Source of the DNA: Celerinatantimonas sp046054195
GTDB lineage: Bacteria > Pseudomonadota > Gammaproteobacteria > Enterobacterales > Celerinatantimonadaceae
Direction of reading: 5' to 3'
Length of the DNA: 64,000 bases
Assembly: GCF_046054195.1 (NCBI RefSeq)
Contig: NZ_JBEQCS010000001.1
Coordinates: forward strand, 372,001-436,000
A model generated the notes under the pieces. It ran no database searches. It saw only the letters and a program-made list of their open reading frames with translations, and had not been told where the DNA came from. Positions 51,565 to 59,211 of the stretch are shown here, in pieces. How positions within the stretch are numbered: position 1 is the stretch's first letter; the number at the start of each line of letters is the position of its first letter. The position numbers were made by a program, and so were the translations under genes.

Positions 51565-52320
51565 CTAGTAATAGATTCCAATTTGGTGGTTGTTGATGAC
51601 ATGAACATCAACATCAATGTCGAAAATGTTTTTTAAGATGGTAGGGTGCATAATCTGGTTTGGAACATCATCAAAGATAACGCGCCCGTCCTTCATTGCA
51701 ATCAATCGGTCTGAATAGACCGAAGCGAAATTAATATCGTGGATCACTAATATAATGGTTTTTCCAAGTTCATCGGCAATATTGCGGATGAGCTTCATCA
51801 TTAATACGCCATGGCGCATATCAAGGTTATTTAGTGGCTCATCAAGAAGAATATAGGGTGTATCCTGACTTAGAACCATCGCCACATAGACTCGTTGGCG
51901 TTGCCCTCCAGAAAGTTCATCTATAAAACGTTCGGCCAAATCAGTAAGCTGCAAATACTCTAGCGCCCGCTCAATGATCATTTTATCGTGTTGTGTTAAT
52001 CGCCCTTTACTATAGGGATAACGACCAAAGCTGACTAAATCATAGACACTGAGTCTGGCTACAAAATGGTTTTCTTGGCGTTGCATCGAAACTAACTTGG
52101 CCATCGTATTGGCGTTGGTGCTCGCAATAGGGTGACCATTAATGCTTATCGTGCCACTATCGGCATGGCTCAGTCGTCCAATTATCGACAATAACGTTGA
52201 TTTGCCCGCACCATTCGCACCGATTAAAGAGATAATTCCCCCCGGTTTGATGGTTAGATTGATGTCATCTAAAACTTGCTGAGAGCCGTAACTTTTACAG
52301 ATATTTTGAATTTGGATCAT
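51565..52320 (-). CDS. Iron-siderophore ABC importer, ATP-binding protein
   Basis: A 251-residue FecE/VctC-type ATPase. Walker A GANGAGKST is at residues 34-42, the signature LSGGQRQR at 136-143 and Walker B YILLDEP at 156-162. It powers uptake of a ferric siderophore with the two permeases and binding protein encoded upstream on the same strand. ATGA overlap joins it to the permease gene. No terminator fits between it and padR. Confidence 0.92.
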   Translation of the reverse strand: MIQIQNICKSYGSQQVLDDINLTIKPGGIISLIGANGAGKSTLLSIIGRLSHADSGTISINGHPIASTNANTMAKLVSMQRQENHFVARLSVYDLVSFGRYPYSKGRLTQHDKMIIERALEYLQLTDLAERFIDELSGGQRQRVYVAMVLSQDTPYILLDEPLNNLDMRHGVLMMKLIRNIADELGKTIILVIHDINFASVYSDRLIAMKDGRVIFDDVPNQIMHPTILKNIFDIDVDVHVINNHQIGIYY

Positions 52321-53291
52321 GTTGTTTTATATCTCAATAACACATACAAAAAGACCAAGCCACCCATAAATTCGATAACAACCGATAACGAACCGGACAT
52401 CTCTAGCAGGTGCGCTAAGATCAACTGCGACAGACATAACACTGTAAGGCCAATGCCCATGACCGCAGGGAGTAGAAACTCATGTCGATAGGTTTGCATG
52501 AACTGATAGCTTAATGTGGCAGATAAAAAGCCGAAAAACGCCAGTGGACCAATCAGAGCGGTGGCGATAGCAACGAGTAACGAGGTGACACTGAGTAGTA
52601 AAAAAACTTTATTACGCCAGTTTTCGCCCAATAAAATAGTTTGCTGGCGACCCAATGAAAGTAGGTTAAGAATGTGTCGTTGGCGCCAGAGCCAACCTAA
52701 ACATAACGCCGTTACAACCGTACTCACGATTACCAACCGAGGTGCAGCCATGCTAAAGCGAGCAAACATTTGAGATTGTACAATGGCAAAGTCACTGGGG
52801 GAGAGCAGACGCTGCAATAACGTGGCAAGCCCCTGGAATAGTGCGCCGCAGACAATTCCCGTGAGAACCAACAGATACAAACCATTGTGCTTGCGTTTAA
52901 ATAATAATCGATAATATAAAATAAGTGTTAGAGCGACCATCAAGATAACTTCTAGCGCAAACTTGGTCATTTCGGTTGCCGCCAGGCGCTGATTGATGGA
53001 AAAAAAGAATACTAGGGCGCTTTGCACTAAAACAAACAATGATTCAAACCCCATAACCGATGGCGATAGAATTCGATTATTGGTCAGAGTCTGAAAAATT
53101 AATGTTGCACTGCCTGAGGCGATTGCAACGATCACCATGGTGAGTAACATCCACATGCGTTTATGAATGATAAAGTCGTTTAACGTGCTCGGATTAAAAA
53201 AGACAAATCCAACTGCGGATAAACTGCCAAGCAGCATCAGTAGCATCAGTCGTTGGGCGTGAGTGAACCGCCAAAGAGATAATTTGTTCAT
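52317..53291 (-). CDS. Iron-siderophore ABC importer, permease 2
   Basis: A 324-residue FecCD-family permease with about nine TM helices. It resembles VctG/FatC/YclO-type permeases, including the IFQTLTNNRILSPSVMGFESLFVLVQ N-terminal segment read over residues 64-90 and the LLGENWRNKVFLLLS and GPLAFFGFL coupling region. It overlaps both neighbours by four bases, so the operon is tightly coupled. Together with permease 1 it forms the heterodimeric channel for a ferric siderophore. Confidence 0.9.
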   Translation of the reverse strand: MNKLSLWRFTHAQRLMLLMLLGSLSAVGFVFFNPSTLNDFIIHKRMWMLLTMVIVAIASGSATLIFQTLTNNRILSPSVMGFESLFVLVQSALVFFFSINQRLAATEMTKFALEVILMVALTLILYYRLLFKRKHNGLYLLVLTGIVCGALFQGLATLLQRLLSPSDFAIVQSQMFARFSMAAPRLVIVSTVVTALCLGWLWRQRHILNLLSLGRQQTILLGENWRNKVFLLLSVTSLLVAIATALIGPLAFFGFLSATLSYQFMQTYRHEFLLPAVMGIGLTVLCLSQLILAHLLEMSGSLSVVIEFMGGLVFLYVLLRYKTT

Positions 53292-54247
53292 GCGCGTCGG
53301 TACAATAAAATAAGAAATAGCAGTGCTCCGAAAACGCTCAGAATTGAACCAACTGGTATTTCAAAGGGATAGACAATTAGACGACCCACAACATCGCAAA
53401 ACAGTACCAAGGAGCTGCCGATGACGAATGTCCAAGGCAGTGCGCGGCGTGTATTGTCCCCAACGAGGACTCGCACCAGATTGGGTACCACTAAACCTAA
53501 AAAAGGGAGGGCTCCAACAATTGCGATTGTAACGCCACTTATCAGCGCGATAGCAAGAATGCCCAGTAATATAAGTTGCTGATAGTTGAGTCCCACATTA
53601 ATGGCGTAGCTGCGGCCCATCGCCATGACACTAAAGCTATCGGCTACCCACCAAAGCGCTGCTGTGATAATCGCGGCAATCCAGATGATTTCATAGCGTC
53701 CTTTAAGTACCGCAGAGAAATCGCCCGATTGTAGGCTGACTATCGATTGCAGTAGGTCATAGTGAATCGCAATGAATGTCAGCAATGCGGTTAACACCGC
53801 CGCGTACATTAAACCGATGACTGGAACCAAAAGTGTCGATTTGACTTTAATGTGCATGAGCATCAGCAAAAAAATGAGAGTGCAAATCAGCGCCCCAATA
53901 CTTGCCATAATGATTTTAACCATGACAGGCGCATTGGGGAAAAATAGATACATGGCCAAAATGCCGAGCGCAGCTCCTTGCATGGTGCCAGTGGTTGCAG
54001 GCTCCACATAGTGATTCTGGCTAAGCAGTTGCATGACCAGTCCTGCAACTGCCACGCTACCGCCACTTAACAGCAATGCAATAGTGCGTGGCAAGCGGCT
54101 GATGGCAATGATGTTCAGATCGATATTGAGCGCACCTGAAGAGCCTTTGAACATGCCCGGGCCAGTTAACAAACTTGCCGCGGATAAGAGCATTAGTAGC
54201 CCAATAATTGCCGCAAGTTTGATAGCTCCGTAATAACGCGCAGGCAT
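53288..54247 (-). CDS. Iron-siderophore ABC importer, permease 1
   Basis: A 319-residue FecCD-family permease. It shows the family's RLPRTIALLLSGGSVAVAGLVMQ and NHYVEPATTGTMQGAALG near the N-terminus, the LGLNYQQL-like coupling region, and GALPFLGLVVPNLVR at the end of the transmembrane domain. About nine TM helices are expected. The start overlaps the stop of the binding protein gene (TAATG). Confidence 0.9.
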   Translation of the reverse strand: MPARYYGAIKLAAIIGLLMLLSAASLLTGPGMFKGSSGALNIDLNIIAISRLPRTIALLLSGGSVAVAGLVMQLLSQNHYVEPATTGTMQGAALGILAMYLFFPNAPVMVKIIMASIGALICTLIFLLMLMHIKVKSTLLVPVIGLMYAAVLTALLTFIAIHYDLLQSIVSLQSGDFSAVLKGRYEIIWIAAIITAALWWVADSFSVMAMGRSYAINVGLNYQQLILLGILAIALISGVTIAIVGALPFLGLVVPNLVRVLVGDNTRRALPWTFVIGSSLVLFCDVVGRLIVYPFEIPVGSILSVFGALLFLILLYRRA

Positions 54248-55206
54248 TATTGGTTCTGCTTTTTCAATATCTGACGGATATTTTTGATGGCATGCAGATA
54301 GGTAGTGATACCGCCTGCTACATACATTTCAGCTGGATTCACATACACAATATGTTTTAATTTTGCTGCATTTGTGCTGTTTACCAGTGGGTTATTCAGA
54401 ACCTGAGCGGCTGGTTTTGCATCTTTACGGCCAATAGCAGCATCTCTATCTAATACAAATAACCAGTCTGGGTTGGCTTGATGAAGTAGCTCACTGCTAA
54501 TTAAATTGCCATGAGGACCCATTGATTTAAGTTGGGTTAGCGCTGGTGTGAAATTTAGCGTGTTATAGATAAAACCAAATCGCGATCCTGGACCAAAGGC
54601 CGATAAACGCCCGCCTGTGATCAAAATAAATAGAGCACGTTTGTGTTGTTTGGGTAACAGCGCTTGGGTTTTGGCAACCTCTTGTTTAAATTCTTTAACC
54701 AGTTGTTGCGCCTTTTGCTGTTTGCCAAAGATCTGCCCAAGTTTGATGGTCTGTTTTAACAAACTATCAGGAAATTGTTTCATATCTGCATCTAAATTAA
54801 GTGTCGGAGCGATTTTACTTAGCTCTTTGTCGGCGCGAGTAGTACGCCCCCCGGCAATGATTAGATCAGGTTTAAAGCGGCTAAGTGCTTCAAAGTCAGG
54901 TTCAAACATCGAACCGGCATTTAGGTATTTACTTTGATCGTATTCTTTTAAAAAAGCAGGTAGCGAAGTTTCAACTTTTGGCACGCCAGCGACATGAACC
55001 CCTAGAGCATGTAAGGTATCGAGTATTTCCGGGTTATAGACAATCAATTTTTTTACATGGGCTGGAATTTGATGGGGCCCAATATTGTCTGTGACCGTTA
55101 TGGTTGCCGATGAAGCCTGGACATTGGCAGACACCAAACATATCCCTGTAAAAATTGCACCTAAAAGCCATTGGGGCTGCAATCTCTTGAACCAATAATT
55201 CAACAT
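54247..55206 (-). CDS. Iron-siderophore ABC importer, substrate-binding protein
   Basis: A 319-residue periplasmic binding protein of the CeuE/FatB/VctP/YclQ type. The signal peptide ends ANVQA near residue 31, with no lipobox, as expected for a soluble periplasmic protein. The lobe-linking helix and family patterns VYNPEILDTLHALGVHVAGVP, FKPDLIIAGG and FILITGGRLSAFGPGSRFG are visible. Vibrio VctP and Bacillus YclQ bind ferric catecholates, which fits the FepA-type receptor next door. First gene of the operon, in a divergent pair with the receptor. Confidence 0.92.
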   Translation of the reverse strand: MLNYWFKRLQPQWLLGAIFTGICLVSANVQASSATITVTDNIGPHQIPAHVKKLIVYNPEILDTLHALGVHVAGVPKVETSLPAFLKEYDQSKYLNAGSMFEPDFEALSRFKPDLIIAGGRTTRADKELSKIAPTLNLDADMKQFPDSLLKQTIKLGQIFGKQQKAQQLVKEFKQEVAKTQALLPKQHKRALFILITGGRLSAFGPGSRFGFIYNTLNFTPALTQLKSMGPHGNLISSELLHQANPDWLFVLDRDAAIGRKDAKPAAQVLNNPLVNSTNAAKLKHIVYVNPAEMYVAGGITTYLHAIKNIRQILKKQNQ

Positions 55207-55267
55207 AGATTCTCCTGAATTTATACAACGTCATCAGACGTGATTGAATAATATCAATAAAAAAAAT

Positions 55268-55307
55268 CAAGATATATCTTAAAACATTATTTCCTTCCTG
55301 ATAAGAT
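55268..55307. promoter_or_regulatory. Divergent siderophore promoters with TAAGATATAT elements
   Basis: On the minus strand TTATCA, 17 bases and TAAGAT precede the binding protein gene. On the plus strand TTAAAA (55279-55284), 17 bases and TAAGAT (55302-55307) precede the receptor gene. Each -10 is part of the palindromic element AAGATATATCTT (55269-55280) or AAGATATATTTT (55303-55314). Confidence 0.55.
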
Positions 55308-55314
55308 ATATTTT

Positions 55315-55336
55315 GATAATGATAATAATTATCATT
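55315..55336. promoter_or_regulatory. Fur box in the divergent siderophore promoter
   Basis: The sequence is a near-perfect tandem of the Fur hexamer (GATAAT-GATAAT-AATTATC followed by ATT). It sits at the predicted start of the receptor transcript and upstream of the importer, so iron repression of both is expected. Confidence 0.85.
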
Positions 55337-55368
55337 CAAAATATTTTTTATTCTGTAAAGGGAAATTT

Positions 55369-57663
55369 ATGATGGCTTCAGGTTTAAGGTCTCGACGGCT
55401 TCTAACTGTCGGCACAGGAATATGTCTTTCGCTTGGTTCATCAATGGCTTTTGCTGCGACCAGCAACTCAACCACCGCGACACAAGATCCGTTATTGAAA
55501 ACGCCAAACGCTCAGACAACCCAACAAAACCATAGTGACAAAGATAAGAGCAGTGAAACAAAGGCCAGCGAAGTTGAGCCCAATATCACTGTAACTGCGA
55601 GCAAAATGCTTGATCAGCAACCCGGTGCATCGATTATCACGAAAAAAGAGATTGATAAATTACCACCAGTAAACGACCTCAAAGATTTAATTCGCCGAAT
55701 GCCGGGGGTGAACTTAACCGGAAACGGAAATACAGGTTCGCGAGGTAATAATCGTCAGATTGATATTCGCGGTATGGGTCCTGAGAATACCTTGATTCTC
55801 ATTGATGGCGTCCCAGTAAAATCACGGGATTCCGTACGTTATGACCGAACTGGAGAGCGAGATACGCGCGGGGACACCAATTGGGTTCCTGCTTCAGAAG
55901 TGGCTCGAATTGAGGTGCTGCGTGGACCTGCGGCTGCTATTTATGGCAGTGGTGCTATGGGTGGGGTGGTTAATATCATAACCAAGCGACCGACTAAAAA
56001 ATGGCATGGCTCTTTTAGCCTTTATACGAATCAACCTCGCAGCTCTAAAGAGGGGGCGACCAAACGAGCTAACTTTGATTTAAGCGGGCCGTTGTCCAGT
56101 GATGTACTGACTATGCGTCTTTATGGAAATGTAAATAAAACAGATGCTGACAGCCCTAATATTAATAGCAGTGTCAATAGCAGCAACGATGAAGCAGGGA
56201 TGGAAGGGGTTCGCAATAAAGATATTAATGCACTTTTATCTTGGAAAATGTCCGAGAGGCAAACGACTAACTTTAAATATGGTTTTAGCCGCCAAGGAAA
56301 TATCTATGCTGGCGATACCGCATTAAGTTTGGCCAGCGATGCGACTGAATCTCTGGTCAACGCTGGCGCTGAAACCAATCGCATGTATCGCAGTAGCTAT
56401 GTGATTACTCACACCGGCTATTGGTCTTGGGGTAATACCGATAGTTCGCTCTCTTATAGCGCTACTCGTAATAGCCGTATGGATGAAGGTTTAACTGGTA
56501 AAGTTGACGGACAGATCACCAGCGCAGAATCGTTTTCAACTAGCCATTTGCGTAATTATCGTGGCGCTAGCAAAGCAGATATTCCACTTGATTTTATTTT
56601 TCCTCAAACCTTAACCGTGGGGTTTGACTGGAATCATGACACTTTAAACGACCCATTTTCAACTGGTCAAAGTGCTTCATTTGACTATGATGGTGTGGAT
56701 TATGATGAAAATAGCAGTCCTAAAAGCCAAGATACGTTATTTGGGATTTATGCAGCCAATAGCATCAAATTGACTCAATCAACAACATTGGTGCCAGCTG
56801 TGCGCTTAGATCATCATAATGAGTTTGGCTATAACTGGAGCCCAAGCCTTAACTTATCGCAGCAGTTAGGGGCGATGTTTACTTTGAAGGCAGGGATCGC
56901 ACGAACATTTAAAGCGCCAAACCTTTACCAGCTTAATCCTAATTATCTAGAGTTATCCAGTGGCAATGGTTGTCCGACCAGTCAAGCTAGTGGTGGATGT
57001 TATCTCATTGGTAATGCTGATTTAAAACCTGAACGCAGTATTAACTCTGAAATCGGTATCGAGTTTAAAAATGCTGGCTATGTGGCAGGTATCACTTATT
57101 TCCATAATGATTATCAAAACAAAATTGTTTCAGGAACCGATTTAGTGGGAACGGTTGCCGTCGATGGTTGGTACAGCAGCACCTACAATGTTTATCAATG
57201 GCAAAACACTGGTAAAGCTTTAGTTCGAGGCTTAGAAGCGAACCTGAGCGTGCCGCTACATCGAGATTTGAAATTCTCCACAAACGCCACCTATATGATT
57301 GAAAATAAAATCTATTCAACGGGAAATCCCATTTCAATTATTCCCAAATATACACTCAACTCAATGCTCGATTGGCAAGCGAGTGACAAATTAGATATGA
57401 ATCTGAATTACACCTTCTATGGCCGCCGCAAACCTCGAACCAATGCTACGATTCGTAATGATAGTTATGGTATGGATACAACGGCCTTGGGATCTTATGG
57501 TTTGTTAGGCATGGGCGCTAACTATCATCTGACGAAACATATTTCGTTGGGAGCAGGGATGAGTAATATTTTTGATAAGGTGATATTACGCAGCGGTAAC
57601 GGTGGTAATACCTTTAACCAACATGGCCGAGCCTATTATGCCAAGCTGACGGCTTCTTTTTAA
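55369..57663 (+). CDS. fepA: TonB-dependent ferric catecholate receptor (FepA/PfeA family)
   Basis: A 764-residue outer membrane receptor matching enterobactin receptors across its length. The signal peptide ends MAFA. A TonB box-like PNITVTASK follows a long low-complexity linker. The plug domain has PPVNDLKDLIRRMPGVNLTGN, DIRGMGPENTLILIDGVP and GERDTRGDTNWVP, then the 22-strand barrel ends in a terminal aromatic (KLTASF). FepA takes up ferric enterobactin and related catecholates. An AGGG site precedes the first ATG. The Fur box upstream and divergent importer support iron control. No terminator is obvious before the MFS gene at 57770. Confidence 0.94.
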   Translation: MMASGLRSRRLLTVGTGICLSLGSSMAFAATSNSTTATQDPLLKTPNAQTTQQNHSDKDKSSETKASEVEPNITVTASKMLDQQPGASIITKKEIDKLPPVNDLKDLIRRMPGVNLTGNGNTGSRGNNRQIDIRGMGPENTLILIDGVPVKSRDSVRYDRTGERDTRGDTNWVPASEVARIEVLRGPAAAIYGSGAMGGVVNIITKRPTKKWHGSFSLYTNQPRSSKEGATKRANFDLSGPLSSDVLTMRLYGNVNKTDADSPNINSSVNSSNDEAGMEGVRNKDINALLSWKMSERQTTNFKYGFSRQGNIYAGDTALSLASDATESLVNAGAETNRMYRSSYVITHTGYWSWGNTDSSLSYSATRNSRMDEGLTGKVDGQITSAESFSTSHLRNYRGASKADIPLDFIFPQTLTVGFDWNHDTLNDPFSTGQSASFDYDGVDYDENSSPKSQDTLFGIYAANSIKLTQSTTLVPAVRLDHHNEFGYNWSPSLNLSQQLGAMFTLKAGIARTFKAPNLYQLNPNYLELSSGNGCPTSQASGGCYLIGNADLKPERSINSEIGIEFKNAGYVAGITYFHNDYQNKIVSGTDLVGTVAVDGWYSSTYNVYQWQNTGKALVRGLEANLSVPLHRDLKFSTNATYMIENKIYSTGNPISIIPKYTLNSMLDWQASDKLDMNLNYTFYGRRKPRTNATIRNDSYGMDTTALGSYGLLGMGANYHLTKHISLGAGMSNIFDKVILRSGNGGNTFNQHGRAYYAKLTASF

Positions 57664-57689
57664 ATGAGTAAACAGACTTTTGTAACGCA

Positions 57690-57728
57690 TTGACTATGAT
57701 ATAGTGCTTATCCTTTAAGATATATCTT
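57690..57728 (+). promoter_or_regulatory. Candidate promoter/operator of the MFS gene with TAAGATATATCTT
   Basis: TTGACT (57690-57695) lies 20 bases before TAAGAT (57716-57721), which is longer than usual. The -10-like hexamer is part of a perfect AAGATATATCTT palindrome (57717-57728), identical to the site ahead of the siderophore importer. Confidence 0.5.
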
Positions 57729-57769
57729 TATTGTCATTCTGATTACATTCTAACCGAGAGTCTGTTTAT

Positions 57770-59143
57770 ATGGCTAAGTACTCGCCATTTTTCTATGCCT
57801 ATCTTGTTGCGGCGGTAGGATTTGTGGAAAACCTTGATGGCAGTGTCTTAAACACGGCACTACCATCAATTGCTCGTGATTTCGCTATCCCCGCAGCAGC
57901 GTTATCGGTAGCGGTTTCAAGCTATCTGATTGCGGTAATGCTTGGAACGCCACTTGCTGGGTGGATCTCTAAACGAGTTGGAGCCAAGAAAGTGCTGTTA
58001 AGTGCGCTCGGGCTATTTGTTGGCGCCTCGTTGGGATGTGCTTTTAGTCCATCATTAGCTGTGTTTATCACGATGCGAATTATTCAAGGAATCGCTGGGG
58101 CGATGATGGCTCCCGTTGGCCGAATGATGGTTTTACAAAATTCATCGTCTGAGCAACGTATTCGATTAATGGCGACCTTAACCTGGCCGGGTTTGTTAGC
58201 ACCTATTTTAGGCCCGGTTGTGGGCGGGGTGATTTGTACTTATTGGCATTGGTCGTGGATCTTTTTGCTCAATGTGCCGATTGGAGCGGTGTTATTCGGT
58301 TGTATCTGGCTAACATTTGAGGAATTACCATCAAGTTCGAGCAACTTTGATTACCTTGGGTTTAGTTTAATTACGCTTGGTTTAACCCCATTTATGGTTG
58401 TGATAGAGCTTGCAAATGAATTATCCGTTGGAATGAGTTTACTCATTTTGGCAATATCGGCCGTGGTGATGGCTGGTGCTATTTACCATTTACTGCATAG
58501 CTCACAGCCGCTGTTTCATCTGCATGCCTTTCGTCATCGCTCATTTCGGGTTAGCAATCGTGGCGGAATGCTATTTCGCTTAGTGATTAGCTGCGTGCCT
58601 TTTGTTTTACCACTTATGATGCAATTGGCGATGGGGTATTCTGCTGCCGCCTCTGGCGCCATGTTATTGTGGTTATTTGTTGGAAATTTACTGACTAAAT
58701 CGCGTACGACATGGCTGATTACGACTTTTGGGTTCCGGCGTGTGTTAAAAATTAACGGCCTATGCGTGGCGTTAAGTTTGGTGTTATGTGCTCAAATCTC
58801 ATTGCATCAACCTGATTGGATATTGGCTATTTTATTCTTTTTCTGTGGTGTTGTTCGCTCATTGCAGTTCACAACCTTATCGACTCTTTCGGTAATTGAT
58901 CTGCCTAAAAATGAGATTTTCGATGGCTCGACGATCAATTCGATTATACGAACAATGAGCCGGGCGTTAGGCATTGCATGTTGCGGATTGCTACTGCGGA
59001 TATTGCCTCAAACTCAATGGGTAGCTGATAATTCCACAGGATTGTTTTCGTTGGTGTTTTATATTTTGGCAGCGATGGCCTTAGTGGCGTGGTTTGATGT
59101 ACTCAGATTGCCTAAGAGTGTTTCAACGCAAAGTAATCAATAG
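57770..59143 (+). CDS. MFS exporter, DHA2 family (MdtD-like)
   Basis: A 457-residue drug:H+ antiporter-2 type MFS protein. Features include FVENLDGSVLNTALPSIARDF in TM1, RIIQGIAGAMMAPVGRMMVL (motif of the DHA families) and PILGPVVGGVICTYWHWSWIF in TM5. It is most like E. coli MdtD by order of motifs. It shares the palindromic promoter element with the siderophore genes; siderophore secretion is a reasonable guess but not shown. A bidirectional terminator separates it from fusA2. Confidence 0.88.
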   Translation: MAKYSPFFYAYLVAAVGFVENLDGSVLNTALPSIARDFAIPAAALSVAVSSYLIAVMLGTPLAGWISKRVGAKKVLLSALGLFVGASLGCAFSPSLAVFITMRIIQGIAGAMMAPVGRMMVLQNSSSEQRIRLMATLTWPGLLAPILGPVVGGVICTYWHWSWIFLLNVPIGAVLFGCIWLTFEELPSSSSNFDYLGFSLITLGLTPFMVVIELANELSVGMSLLILAISAVVMAGAIYHLLHSSQPLFHLHAFRHRSFRVSNRGGMLFRLVISCVPFVLPLMMQLAMGYSAAASGAMLLWLFVGNLLTKSRTTWLITTFGFRRVLKINGLCVALSLVLCAQISLHQPDWILAILFFFCGVVRSLQFTTLSTLSVIDLPKNEIFDGSTINSIIRTMSRALGIACCGLLLRILPQTQWVADNSTGLFSLVFYILAAMALVAWFDVLRLPKSVSTQSNQ

Positions 59144-59163
59144 ACATCATATTTTTCACACAT

Positions 59164-59195
59164 AAAAAAACCGCCGCGAAAGGCGGCGGTTTTTT
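59164..59195. terminator. Bidirectional terminator between the MFS gene and fusA2
   Basis: ACCGCCGC pairs with GCGGCGGT over a five-base loop (59170-59190), flanked by A and T runs on both sides. Confidence 0.88.
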
Positions 59196-59211
59196 GCATG
59201 CAAGTCGCTAA

